Origin: Alphaproteobacteria bacterium
GTDB taxonomy: Bacteria > Pseudomonadota > Alphaproteobacteria > UBA6615
Length of the DNA: 64,000 bases
Direction: 5' to 3'
NCBI GenBank assembly: GCA_021774575.1
Contig: JAJFIX010000006.1
Coordinates: 124,001 to 188,000 of the forward strand
Of the stretch, positions 1 through 8,423 are shown piece after piece. The notes under the pieces are model-generated. The model did no database searches, was not told the DNA's origin, and saw only the letters and a list, made by a program, of their open reading frames with translations. The translations under genes were made by a program, and so were the position numbers. The stretch's first letter is position 1; every line of letters starts with the position of its first letter.

Positions 1-1
1 A

Positions 2-1198
2 GTTGAGCTGGAATTACTGCGCGAAATTGGCAATAGCCTAACCCAGACCCCGCGCAACTTTTCGGCCCATCGCAAAATCGAGCGCCAACTTAAGGCCAAA
101 AAAGCGATGTTCGATACCGGCCAGGGTATCGACTGGGGAACCGGAGAGGCACTGGCGTTCGGCACGTTACTCTGCGAGGCAACCCCGGTTCGCCTCTCTG
201 GCGAGGATTGCGGTCGCGGTACATTTTCCCATCGTCACGCAGTGCTAACAGACCAGAAAAACGAAGATCCGTATATTCCGCTGAACAATATCAAATACGG
301 CCAGGCGCCGATTGAAATCGTCGACAGCCCGCTATCTGAATTTGGCGTCCTCGGCTTTGAATATGGTTACAGCCAGGCCGAGCCCCACGCTTTAGTGTTG
401 TGGGAAGCGCAGTTTGGTGACTTTGCCAACGGCGCCCAGATTGTGATCGATCAATTTATTACATCAGGCGAGACAAAGTGGCTGCGGATGTGCGGCTTGG
501 TTTTGCTGCTGCCCCATGGGTTTGAGGGTCAGGGACCCGAGCATAGCTCGGCACGACCCGAGCGCTTTTTGCAGCTCTGTGCCGAAGATAATATCCAGGT
601 GGTAAACTGCACGACTCCGGCAAGTTACTTTCATGTTTTGCGCCGCCAAGTTCGGCGCAAATTTAGAAAACCCCTGGTCATAATGACGCCCAAATCCTTG
701 CTGCGTCATAAACTTGCGGTTTCATCCCTCGATGATTTTGGACCCGGAAGTTATTTCCATCGTGTGCTGCCCGATAGCGACAATCGTGCGGCAGATGCTG
801 ATATTCGGCGGGTCGTTCTGTGCTCGGGCAAGGTCTATTACGATCTATATGAGGCACGCGCAGAGCGTTCCGCCGATGACATATTGCTTCTCCGGCTTGA
901 GCAATTATACCCGTTCCCACGCGAGGAATTGATCGACGAATTATCGCGGTTCAAAAATGCCGAAATCGTCTGGGCCCAGGAAGAACCTTCTAATATGGGC
1001 GCGTGGACATTTGTGAATGATCGTTTGGAACACGTCATATCCGATATCGGCGCCAAACAAACGCGCCCGATTTACGTTGGGCGCCCGGCGGCGGCATCAC
1101 CAGCCACCGGCAGCAACAAGCGACATCGTATTGAACAAGCAACTCTGGTCGATGAGGCCTTGACCGTCGGGGCGAAATCGATCCTCCGGCACGACTGA
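2..1198 (+). CDS. sucA: 2-oxoglutarate dehydrogenase E1 component, C-terminal part
   Basis: This is the thiamine-diphosphate E1 subunit of the 2-oxoglutarate dehydrogenase complex (TCA cycle), which decarboxylates 2-oxoglutarate and passes the succinyl group to the lipoyl arm of E2. The reading frame is open from base 2, so the gene starts before the window; 398 residues are visible. Family signatures include IDWGTGEALAFG, YIPLNNI and the transketolase-like C-terminal region with GQGPEHSSARPERFLQL and WAQEEPSNMGAW. The gene ends 24 bases before sucB, so the two form the usual sucAB operon. Identification is secure; only the N-terminal part is missing because of the window edge. Confidence 0.96.
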   Translation, partial: VELELLREIGNSLTQTPRNFSAHRKIERQLKAKKAMFDTGQGIDWGTGEALAFGTLLCEATPVRLSGEDCGRGTFSHRHAVLTDQKNEDPYIPLNNIKYGQAPIEIVDSPLSEFGVLGFEYGYSQAEPHALVLWEAQFGDFANGAQIVIDQFITSGETKWLRMCGLVLLLPHGFEGQGPEHSSARPERFLQLCAEDNIQVVNCTTPASYFHVLRRQVRRKFRKPLVIMTPKSLLRHKLAVSSLDDFGPGSYFHRVLPDSDNRAADADIRRVVLCSGKVYYDLYEARAERSADDILLLRLEQLYPFPREELIDELSRFKNAEIVWAQEEPSNMGAWTFVNDRLEHVISDIGAKQTRPIYVGRPAAASPATGSNKRHRIEQATLVDEALTVGAKSILRHD

Positions 1199-1222
1199 TA
1201 AATAGGTAAACAGGAATATCCC

Positions 1223-2431
1223 ATGGCTACAGAAATCACAGTCCCCGAGCTCGGCGAATCGGTCACCGAGGCCACTGTCGCAAAATGGCTGAAAGCCGTT
1301 GGTGAACATGTTGATGTGGACGAAACGCTGGTTGAGCTGGAAACCGACAAAATTACTGTCGAAGTAAGCGCCCCGGCGAGTGGCGCCCTGGAAACCATCA
1401 CGGCCGAAGAGGGTGTTGACGTCGAGGTTGGCGCCGTCTTGGCAAGATTTGCCGAGGGTGCGGCGCCGGGCAGCTCCGAGAAGGCCGCCGAGCAGGATGT
1501 GCCGGCAGAAGCCCCTGATGATGCACCAATTGAGGAAAAACCGCTGTCACCGGCCGTACGCAAACTTGTCGACGAAAATGAAGTCGATACCGGCACCATT
1601 TCCGGCACGGGCAAGAACGGACGATTGACGAAGGGTGACGTGATTTCGGTGATTGACGCCAAAGATGCATCCCCTCAGGTAAAAAGCCCGCCCAGCAGAC
1701 CCGCCCCGGCAAAACCACATGTTGCCGACGAAAGAGGCGAAGAGCGTGTGCGGATGACAAAATTGCGCCGCACCGTCGCTGCACGCCTAAAGCAGGCCCA
1801 AAATGAGGCTGCAATGCTAACGACTTTTAACGAAGTCGACATGTCGGCAGTTATTGCCTTGCGCAGTCAACACCGGGATGCTTTCGAGAAAAAGCACGGC
1901 GTGCGCCTAGGGTTCATGAGTTTTTTCGTTCGAGCGACAATCAATGCGTTGCGTGAAACACCTGGGGTGAATGCGGAGATTAGCGGCGACGAAATTATTT
2001 ATAAAAATTATTATGACATCGGTATTGCCGTTGGCTCGGACCAGGGCCTCGTAGTGCCGGTCCTAAAGGATGCAGACCACCAGAATTTTGCCGGCATCGA
2101 AGCTGCTATCCGTGACTTTGGCGCCCGTGCCCGAGACGGCAAACTGACGATAAGCGAGCTGACCGGCGGGACCTTTACAATCACCAATGGCGGCATTTTC
2201 GGCTCTTTGTTGTCGACGCCGATACTCAATCCGCCCCAATCGGGCATTCTCGGCATGCATAAAATTGAGGAGCGACCGATCGCCGTAGACGGGGAGGTTA
2301 AGATCCGTCCGATGATGTATATTGCTCTGACCTATGATCACCGTGTCGTAGACGGCCGCGAAGCCGTTACTTTTTTGGTGCACGTGAAGGAAGCAATTGA
2401 AAACCCGGAGCGATTACTCCTAGATATATAG
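1223..2431 (+). CDS. sucB: Dihydrolipoyl succinyltransferase (E2 of 2-oxoglutarate dehydrogenase)
   Basis: This is the E2 core of the 2-oxoglutarate dehydrogenase complex, which transfers succinyl from lipoyl-lysine to CoA. The 402 residues show a single N-terminal lipoyl domain (about 1-77) with the modified lysine in ETDKITVEV (K43), an acidic/proline-rich linker, a peripheral E3-binding domain around 110-145 ([14 protein letters not shown]), and the C-terminal catalytic domain with the active-site motif [11 protein letters not shown] (H373, D377). Length and layout are normal. It follows sucA closely and is probably co-transcribed; lpd and sucCD are not in this window. Confidence 0.97.
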   Translation: MATEITVPELGESVTEATVAKWLKAVGEHVDVDETLVELETDKITVEVSAPASGALETITAEEGVDVEVGAVLARFAEGAAPGSSEKAAEQDVPAEAPDDAPIEEKPLSPAVRKLVDENEVDTGTISGTGKNGRLTKGDVISVIDAKDASPQVKSPPSRPAPAKPHVADERGEERVRMTKLRRTVAARLKQAQNEAAMLTTFNEVDMSAVIALRSQHRDAFEKKHGVRLGFMSFFVRATINALRETPGVNAEISGDEIIYKNYYDIGIAVGSDQGLVVPVLKDADHQNFAGIEAAIRDFGARARDGKLTISELTGGTFTITNGGIFGSLLSTPILNPPQSGILGMHKIEERPIAVDGEVKIRPMMYIALTYDHRVVDGREAVTFLVHVKEAIENPERLLLDI

Positions 2432-2452
2432 CAAAATTGTGGGCGGCTCGCA

Positions 2453-2911
2453 GTGTATAAAAATGTCCTTATTTCGAGTCTGATCATCTCCTTGAATCTG
2501 GCCTCTGCCGCCACAGCTCAATCGATGTTGGATTTTCCAGTACCTGATGATGGTGTGGAAATTCCAATTTTCGTGGCCACAGATTTCGGCCACCTCACCT
2601 ATTCAACCTTCATCAATGGCGCGCCGGCGATCCGTATCGATCCCAGGCTATTGGAAAACCCGGGACTTTCGCGATTCGCCCTAACTCACGAATACGGCCA
2701 CCATCGGCTTGGGCATGTCACAGATCCCGATTCCAGGTTATCGGAAGAGCAAGAGGCGGACGCATTTTGTTGGGCCGTCGAGATTCTGGCAATTGCGGGT
2801 GACAACCAAGCGATTGACCTGGGCATCGCGCACCTCGCAGCACTAATTGAAGACCAAGATGATCGACGGCGGCTCGGTGAGATCGAAGCCTGTGGGGATT
2901 TTCTATCCTGA
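2453..2911 (+). CDS. Small secreted HExxH putative zinc metalloprotease
   Basis: The 152-residue protein begins with a cleavable-looking signal peptide (about residues 1-23, hydrophobic ISSLIISLNLASAA, then TAQS). It carries a zincin motif HEYGH (H79, E80, H83) and a downstream acidic stretch SEEQEADAF (E98-D103) that could supply the third zinc ligand, as in gluzincins of the M48/M78 type. I infer a periplasmic zinc peptidase of unknown substrate; I do not recognise a named family. The start is GTG, 22 bases after sucB, so it may be read through from the sucAB operon, though a role in that pathway is not implied. Only two cysteines are present (C106 and C147). Confidence 0.7.
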   Translation: MYKNVLISSLIISLNLASAATAQSMLDFPVPDDGVEIPIFVATDFGHLTYSTFINGAPAIRIDPRLLENPGLSRFALTHEYGHHRLGHVTDPDSRLSEEQEADAFCWAVEILAIAGDNQAIDLGIAHLAALIEDQDDRRRLGEIEACGDFLS

Positions 2912-2923
2912 CGGGGCCGCCTG

Positions 2924-3526
2924 CTACCGCTGCCGCCGCAGCAAAATATAAATAGCGCCATCGCCACCGTGTCGTATCTGCGCCTGGGAAATTGATAATA
3001 TTTGCTGCCGAAGCCCTGGCTCATTGAGCCATCGGGGAACCTGGCGACGCAATATTCCACTGCCGTTCTGCCCCGAGCCTTTTCCCGTGATGACCACCAC
3101 GCAGCGCCTGCCTATAGCGGCGGATGTGTGAATAAATCCATTTAGCGCGGCATGGGCCTCATCTTGATACATCCCGTGCAAATCCAGATGGGCTTCTATT
3201 GCCAGCTTGCCCCGGCGAAAACGATCAGCTGTGCGCCGATCAATATTGGGTGTTCCGCCCAATTCGAGCTCGGTGTGTCTATTCGGCTGCAATTTTGCTC
3301 GATTTTGGGTTTGCACTGGGGCTGATTTAGACCCGGTCTTGCGGCCACTCGCGGCTTTTGCCTTTTTCGCCCGCGCAGATTGGGCAACATCCTGCAGCGG
3401 GTCAATGTCGGTGTTGCGATACCGCTCGCTCGGACGTTTTTTAAGTGGCTTAACGTCGGCAAGGACCCGCTTGAACAGGGCTTTATCTTCTGGACCCGCA
3501 TCCTGTTGTCGCTTGTTCCCGGTCAT
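2924..3526 (-). CDS. Smr-domain (MutS2-type) DNA/RNA-binding or nuclease protein
   Basis: This is a stand-alone Smr-domain protein of 200 residues. The first ~90 residues are low-complexity and basic (many K, R, Q). The C-terminal Smr domain begins near residue 105 and shows the LDLHG motif, the glycine-rich VITGKGSGQNG segment and the GGDGAIYILL terminus. Smr domains are known as nicking nucleases or RNA-cleaving modules; the substrate here is unknown. A longer frame starts at 3577 inside mltA, but the ATG at 3526 lies 4 bases after the mltA stop and is preferred. The order tim44-mltA-smr is a common alphaproteobacterial operon. Confidence 0.85.
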   Translation of the reverse strand: MTGNKRQQDAGPEDKALFKRVLADVKPLKKRPSERYRNTDIDPLQDVAQSARAKKAKAASGRKTGSKSAPVQTQNRAKLQPNRHTELELGGTPNIDRRTADRFRRGKLAIEAHLDLHGMYQDEAHAALNGFIHTSAAIGRRCVVVITGKGSGQNGSGILRRQVPRWLNEPGLRQQILSISQAQIRHGGDGAIYILLRRQR

Positions 3527-3530
3527 CAAT

Positions 3531-4904
3531 TCATCGCCCGGGCTGAATTGCGCCCACAAATTCCGGCGCAGGCTCATATCGGCCGGCTACGTTGTTGGGC
3601 AGAAGCATAAAATAAACACCGCGGCTAGACATCTGTCCGGCAACCCTGCCAGCGCCATCCCCAGACCCCCAGTAAAAATCGCCCCGAACCGCACCCTTTA
3701 TCGCAGCGCCGACATCCTGCGCCATCATCAGTCGCTGTATTTGGTCACCACTGCCTCCGACCGGCGCGGCATTTAGCCAAACCGGTATACCGAGGGGAAT
3801 TACATCGGGGTCGACGGCGAGACTGCGTCGCGGCGTTAGCGGCACCCCGGCAGCGCCAATAGGTCCCTCGCCCAAATTTTCAGTGAAAAAAATGTAGCGC
3901 GGATTAATCGCCAGCAATGCGTCCAATCGATCCGGATTTAAATCAATCCAGGACTGAATGCCCACCCAGCTCGCCGCATTGCGCTCAATTTCACCTTGAT
4001 CGATTAGCCAGCGCCCGATCGACCGATACGCATGACCGTTATGCGCTGCAAACCCAGCCCTGGTCTGTGTTCCGTCGGGCAGATCGATCCGCGCGGAGCC
4101 TTGAACGTGCATGATGAAGGCGTCAAGGGGGCTGGCCAGCCAAAATATCGCATCGGCACGCTCATCGAGCGACCCCTCGCCGATATCGCCCCTGGTGTCA
4201 TAGGCCTCGAATTCGCCGTCTGCGAATTTTCCGACAATGCTCCGCCCCCTCAGCGCGGGGTCAAAATTACCCAGATCAATGCTAATTCGGTCTGGCGGGG
4301 GTGCATATAATGGCGCTGTAAACTCGTCGGTTCGCTCGCGTGCGCCCTTTAGGACCGGCTCATAATATCCGGTGAATAGGCCATGCTGCTCGCCTCCGTC
4401 GAACACCGCTATTGGTGTCATATTTTCAACAATCAAGCGCCGCACGGCGGTACCGTCATTTTCCGGTAATCCAGCTAGCACCTGGCAAATACCAGCCCAA
4501 TCGGCGGCTGTTCCCCCGACGCCACCAATTTCGGCGGATCTATCTGCTTCAACAGCAACACTATTCGTTAACACCGGACCGACAGCGCTTTCCAGGGGTC
4601 GGACAAGCAACGAACGACAACTTCGGCGCCAGGCAATCATTATCTCAGATAAATCGTCGGCGTCCCAACCAGGCAAGTTGGCAAAATTTGTCGCGAAATA
4701 TTTTGGCCCGGCGGGCAACACCGAAGTCACCAGTTCGCTGGTCGTATCAGTTTCTACTTCGATCGCCGTTTCTTCAGCGCCCGATTGCGGTCGGTTCGAA
4801 AACAGTGCTGTCATCAGCCCAGCCACCACAAATATTATGAGGGTAATGCTGGCGCCCAACAACATGCTGGTATTGGCTGCCGGCAATTTGCTTTTTAAAG
4901 ACAT
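3531..4904 (-). CDS. mltA: Membrane-bound lytic murein transglycosylase A (MltA domain)
   Basis: This peptidoglycan lytic transglycosylase cleaves the MurNAc-GlcNAc bond to give 1,6-anhydro ends. The 457 residues start with a membrane segment (about 17-36, LGASITLIIFVVAGLMTAL), with no lipobox, so it is probably anchored by a transmembrane helix rather than a lipid. The MltA domain contains FTGYYEP. The C-terminal 3D domain contains LAVDPDVIPLGIPVWL and the aspartate-rich stretch DVGAAIKGAVRGDFYWGSG, which holds the catalytic Asp in this family. It lies between the tim44-like gene and smr on the same strand. Confidence 0.93.
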   Translation of the reverse strand: MSLKSKLPAANTSMLLGASITLIIFVVAGLMTALFSNRPQSGAEETAIEVETDTTSELVTSVLPAGPKYFATNFANLPGWDADDLSEIMIAWRRSCRSLLVRPLESAVGPVLTNSVAVEADRSAEIGGVGGTAADWAGICQVLAGLPENDGTAVRRLIVENMTPIAVFDGGEQHGLFTGYYEPVLKGARERTDEFTAPLYAPPPDRISIDLGNFDPALRGRSIVGKFADGEFEAYDTRGDIGEGSLDERADAIFWLASPLDAFIMHVQGSARIDLPDGTQTRAGFAAHNGHAYRSIGRWLIDQGEIERNAASWVGIQSWIDLNPDRLDALLAINPRYIFFTENLGEGPIGAAGVPLTPRRSLAVDPDVIPLGIPVWLNAAPVGGSGDQIQRLMMAQDVGAAIKGAVRGDFYWGSGDGAGRVAGQMSSRGVYFMLLPNNVAGRYEPAPEFVGAIQPGR

Positions 4905-4931
4905 TTAGTCGTAGCCGGCTCTATGCGAGAC

Positions 4932-5642
4932 CTAATTGGACGAATCCGTCGCTATAAGTACCCAATTTGGGTTCCGGGATTTGGTGTCGCGGGAAAACGT
5001 CCAATAATCCGTGACCGTGGATACTTGATTTGGGTCGCCATCGACGACCCGGCCCTCACTGTCACGGGTCACGTTAATTTGCTCACTAACCAATTTCACC
5101 GTGATGTTGGCTGTCAAGTTGTCCAATTTCGCTTCGACAATTTCGTTCTTCAGCAGGCCGATTAGAGAGGTCTCCAGGGACAGCTTCTTATCCTGGCGAT
5201 CCTGAATGGCCGCGGCGAAATTGGCATATACGTCCCCCGACAACAATCCGTGCAGCGTCTCTTTATCACCATCTGCGTATGATTCTATGATCATTGCGAA
5301 CGCTGCTTGGGCGCCGGACTGAAATGTTTCGAGGCCAAAACTTTGGTCGGCGGCGCCAATTTTGGTCAGCTCGTCGCGCAAACCAGCGCCAGCACCGGCA
5401 ACATCAAATTCTTGCGGCGACCGGTCGCCCCGCTCGGCATCGTCACCAATTTGATCGATCGGTCGGTCCACGTTTCGAGATGGCATTTCGATTATATTTT
5501 CGTCACGATGGCCAGCGATGGGGTGGCGATCATTTTGCGGTGGCCGTTGTTCGTGGCCGGTGCGTCGGCCCAGCACACTGCGCAGGCGCAGAATCAACGC
5601 GGCCGCTGCAATCGCAAATATCACTATAGTCAAAAGATCCAA
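4932..5642 (-). CDS. Tim44-like (TimA) inner-membrane protein
   Basis: Bacterial relative of the mitochondrial import protein Tim44. The proposed 236-residue product has one N-terminal membrane helix (LLTIVIFAIAAAALIL) followed by the family signature RLRSVLGRRTGHE, an acidic linker, and a C-terminal Tim44/MBA1-like domain (LETFQSGAQAAFAMIIESYADGD to DYWTFSRDTKSRNPNWVLIAT). The open frame extends upstream to 5834, but family alignment favours the TTG at 5642, which puts the helix at the extreme N-terminus; an ATG at 5681 is the alternative. Neither has a clear Shine-Dalgarno. Divergent from fxsA, upstream of mltA. Confidence 0.85.
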   Translation of the reverse strand: MDLLTIVIFAIAAAALILRLRSVLGRRTGHEQRPPQNDRHPIAGHRDENIIEMPSRNVDRPIDQIGDDAERGDRSPQEFDVAGAGAGLRDELTKIGAADQSFGLETFQSGAQAAFAMIIESYADGDKETLHGLLSGDVYANFAAAIQDRQDKKLSLETSLIGLLKNEIVEAKLDNLTANITVKLVSEQINVTRDSEGRVVDGDPNQVSTVTDYWTFSRDTKSRNPNWVLIATDSSN

Positions 5643-5833
5643 GGCGGCGCCTATATGTTTTCGACCGCTCCGCGCAGCCATTCGCCGAGCCGGTGCAGCC
5701 CAATTCCGAGACCCAATATGTGGCGCCCGGAATAATAATACCCATGTATGGCTGGTTCTAAGGTAGACCCTCCGGGCTGATGTTTCCAGTCCTGATAAAA
5801 AGTTAATATTGGCGCACACGAAAGGGTTCCACA

Positions 5834-6364
5834 TTGGGTCTCATACTATTTGCCGCACTCATTGGCGTGCCACTGTTGGAAATTGCCGTCTTTATTCAAG
5901 TTGGCGGGCTAATTGGTGGTTGGCTGACTATTGGGCTCGTGCTTTTCACTGCGGTGTTAGGTGCAGGCTTGCTCCGCCGGCAGGGCCTATCAACCATCGC
6001 CAGGATACAAGAGGAAATTGAACAAAGCCGATTGCCGGTTCAGGCGCTCTTCGACGGCGCCTGCCTACTCTTTGCTGGCGCTTTATTGCTAACTCCCGGC
6101 TTTGTCACCGACATAGTCGGATTTTTACTCCTGGCGCCGCCGGCCCGAAACGTCTTGCGCCGCCTTATATGGGCGCATTTACAGCGCAGAGGCGGGGCAA
6201 ATATTGCCGGCGGTGGTTGGACCGGGAGCCCCGGACCGGGCGACCGAAACGACAGAGATCGCAATCGAGACGACGCTCGTGTGATTGATGGGGACTTTCA
6301 CGAAGTTTCCGAAGACGAACGTGGCCCCCAAAGCCCAACAAAATCGGAGGCAAATCACCACTAA
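5834..6364 (+). CDS. fxsA: FxsA family cytoplasmic membrane protein
   Basis: FxsA proteins are small inner-membrane proteins; the E. coli one relieves exclusion of phage T7 by the F plasmid, but the normal role is unclear. The 176 residues include two or three hydrophobic segments (FAALIGVPLLEIAVFIQVG, LTIGLVLFTAVLGAGLL and GACLLFAGALLLTPGFVTD) and the typical TPGFVTDIVGFLLLAPP signature, followed by a polar, glycine- and arginine-rich tail. The start is TTG with AAAGGG about 9 bases upstream. It reads divergently from the tim44-like gene and precedes secB, a usual alphaproteobacterial arrangement. Confidence 0.9.
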   Translation: MGLILFAALIGVPLLEIAVFIQVGGLIGGWLTIGLVLFTAVLGAGLLRRQGLSTIARIQEEIEQSRLPVQALFDGACLLFAGALLLTPGFVTDIVGFLLLAPPARNVLRRLIWAHLQRRGGANIAGGGWTGSPGPGDRNDRDRNRDDARVIDGDFHEVSEDERGPQSPTKSEANHH

Positions 6365-6444
6365 ATAATTGCCCGGGCGCGCCGATCCGTGATAGCTGAT
6401 CGCCAAACGGCATATGGACCGAAGACAAAGGGAAAGCACAATAG

Positions 6445-7053
6445 ATGGCCGACGACAGCACTCCAACCAATAACAGCGACGATGCGGCAACGGCTGCTCC
6501 GGCCCCAGTGGGCCAAGCCAAGCCCCAAGAGGTGCAGATTGCGATCACCGCCCAATATATAAAGGATTTATCGTTCGAAGTGCCCGGTGCGCCGGACATC
6601 CTGGCCAAGATCGCGAGCGGACCGCCCCAAGTCAAATTTAATATGGACGTCCGGACCAATCGCATCGGCGCGCCAGACAGCGAGAATGAGGCGGTCGAAG
6701 TTGCTCTGAGTCTTGGCGTTGAGTCGGCGATAGATGGGGAGGCGGTATTTATCGCCGAAATGCAATATTGCGGCATTTGTCCAATTGCCAAAATCCCGCC
6801 CCAAGCCCGGCGCTATGTCTTGCTTGTCGAAATACCCAGGCTGCTCTTCCCGTTTGCTCGGGCGACAATTTCAAATGTTATAATTGATAGCGGATTTCCG
6901 CCGGTCATGATCCAGCCGATCGATTTCGTCGCTCAATATCGTATGCGCATGCAAAAAGAAGCTGCCGCACAAACCGAACGTCAGGCCGAACGTCAGGCCG
7001 AAGGACAAGCAAACGGATCGAATCCCACTGGGGAAGGAAATCCTCCGGCCTAG
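6445..7053 (+). CDS. secB: Protein-export chaperone SecB
   Basis: SecB is a cytosolic tetrameric chaperone that keeps preproteins unfolded and delivers them to SecA. The core domain (about residues 30-175) shows typical stretches such as QIAITAQYIKDLSFEVP, VFIAEMQYCGIC and FPFARATISNVIIDSGFPPVMIQPIDF. The protein has 202 residues, longer than the E. coli protein, because of a low-complexity N-terminus (D, A, P, T) and a C-terminal tail rich in Q, A and E that includes a 12-base tandem repeat. It is convergent with dnaQ, which ends 5 bases away. Confidence 0.96.
   Translation: MADDSTPTNNSDDAATAAPAPVGQAKPQEVQIAITAQYIKDLSFEVPGAPDILAKIASGPPQVKFNMDVRTNRIGAPDSENEAVEVALSLGVESAIDGEAVFIAEMQYCGICPIAKIPPQARRYVLLVEIPRLLFPFARATISNVIIDSGFPPVMIQPIDFVAQYRMRMQKEAAAQTERQAERQAEGQANGSNPTGEGNPPA
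6976..6999 (+). repeat. 12-bp in-frame tandem repeat in the secB tail
   Basis: The unit gaacgtcaggcc occurs twice head to tail (6976-6987 and 6988-6999) and encodes ERQA-ERQA; a diverged third unit (EGQA) follows. It lies in the non-conserved C-terminal tail of SecB. Confidence 0.9.
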
Positions 7054-7057
7054 GCGA

Positions 7058-7753
7058 TTAAGCCCGCCAAAGAGGGTCGGTTATTTTACTGAGAAAGGCG
7101 TCGTGATCGGACGTTTCGGCCTCGGTTGGCGCGTGTGGCCTGATCGGCTTGGCGGAATTTGAAGCTTGGTTCAAGTTGTTGACCATGTCGTTAGATTCGC
7201 CGCCTAGGGCTCGCGTTTCCGCTGCCAATTCAAAACCTGGCTGCCGACCGCCAACAAGCTCAAGATAGACAGCCGCTAACAACTCGGAGTCCAGTAGGGC
7301 TCCATGCTTTTCTCGATCACTTAAGTCAATTTCGAATCGGCGACACAAATCGTTGAGACTAACGCGAGCACCAGGAAACTTACGCCTTGCCAGGGCAACG
7401 GTATCAATCGCCTGACCCGACTGGATTGGCGGCAATTCTAACCGAGCAAGCTCTGCATTAAGAAAAGAGAGATCGAAGCCGGCATTGTGAATTATCAACT
7501 TAGAATCGCCGATAAAATCAAGAAAGCCCGTCGCTACCTCTGCAAACCGGCCCTTATCGGACAAAAAAGCATCTGATAATCCGTGAATCTTAAACGCCTC
7601 GTCGGGCATTTGCCGCTCTGGATTTAGGTAAACATGGTAGACTTCGCCGGTCGGCAAATGTTGGCTGAGTTCTACGCAACCAATTTCGACGACCCGGTGG
7701 CCGTCTTTTGGGCTCAGCCCCGTGGTTTCAGTATCCAAAACTACTTCGCGCAT
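7058..7753 (-). CDS. dnaQ: DNA polymerase III epsilon subunit (3'-5' proofreading exonuclease)
   Basis: Proofreading subunit of the replicative polymerase. The 231 residues contain the DEDDh exonuclease motifs: ExoI VLDTETTG (D7, E9) near the start, ExoII around IIHNAGFDLSFLN, and ExoIII around EKHGALLDSELLA with the histidine of the DEDDh type. The C-terminal tail, past about residue 180, is the region that binds the alpha subunit in this family. It is the last gene of a minus-strand run PPSR-maf-aroE-coaE-dnaQ, 17 bases after coaE. Confidence 0.95.
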   Translation of the reverse strand: MREVVLDTETTGLSPKDGHRVVEIGCVELSQHLPTGEVYHVYLNPERQMPDEAFKIHGLSDAFLSDKGRFAEVATGFLDFIGDSKLIIHNAGFDLSFLNAELARLELPPIQSGQAIDTVALARRKFPGARVSLNDLCRRFEIDLSDREKHGALLDSELLAAVYLELVGGRQPGFELAAETRALGGESNDMVNNLNQASNSAKPIRPHAPTEAETSDHDAFLSKITDPLWRA

Positions 7754-7770
7754 TTTAGCCCCTTATCCAA

Positions 7771-8418
7771 TTATTTGCCTAGACGAGCGAAATGGCGGGC
7801 CGCGTAACCCGGCGCCCATACATGGCCATTTGTATCCGTGAGCAGCTCAACCAGCATTGAGATAGAGGCAAAGGTATGCGCCTTATCTCTTCCCGTCGAG
7901 ACGACATAATCTGCCGCTTCTTTCTTAAGTTCATCGGGATATTGATGGGCCCGAATATTGTCAAATTTAACCTGGGTCATGCCCGGCCGCGACATAACAC
8001 GGTAAGCCTGTATCATAGCCGGCGCACTAACGACAAGAATTGCGTCCACTCTGTCTTCAGCGCCGGTCTCAAACAATAGCGGTATATCCAATACGGCAAG
8101 TCGAGCGCCGGCCAGGGCATTCTGGCGCAAAAACCTTACAGTGCTTGCCGCGACCAGCGGGTGTAAAATTGACTCCAATTGGCGGAGACTATCTACACTC
8201 GAAAACACGATTTCACCTAATATATTGCGATCAATAGCGTGATCGCGCTGTGATTTGGGGAATAGGCGCCCTGTCTCGGCTACGGCGGCACCGCCCTGTG
8301 CAAGGGCCTGGTGTACAACCCTGTCCGCGTCGTGGACCGGCACACCAAGCTCGCGAAACATTGCTGCGCACGTCGATTTTCCCATGCCGATCGACCCTGT
8401 TAAACCGAGAACAAACAT
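7771..8418 (-). CDS. coaE: Dephospho-CoA kinase
   Basis: Last step of coenzyme A synthesis: phosphorylates the 3'-hydroxyl of dephospho-CoA. The 215 residues open with the P-loop LTGSIGMGKST and contain the family substrate motif VHDADRVVHQ and the segment LDIPLLFETG. Length is normal. It begins 5 bases after the aroE stop, so the two are tightly coupled in the minus-strand run. Confidence 0.95.
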   Translation of the reverse strand: MFVLGLTGSIGMGKSTCAAMFRELGVPVHDADRVVHQALAQGGAAVAETGRLFPKSQRDHAIDRNILGEIVFSSVDSLRQLESILHPLVAASTVRFLRQNALAGARLAVLDIPLLFETGAEDRVDAILVVSAPAMIQAYRVMSRPGMTQVKFDNIRAHQYPDELKKEAADYVVSTGRDKAHTFASISMLVELLTDTNGHVWAPGYAARHFARLGK

Positions 8419-8423
8419 GAGGG

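Noticed and set aside
5770-5830. Candidate fxsA promoter (TTCCAG and TATTGG)
   Set aside because: Both hexamers match consensus poorly and the spacing was chosen to fit, so it is not supported.
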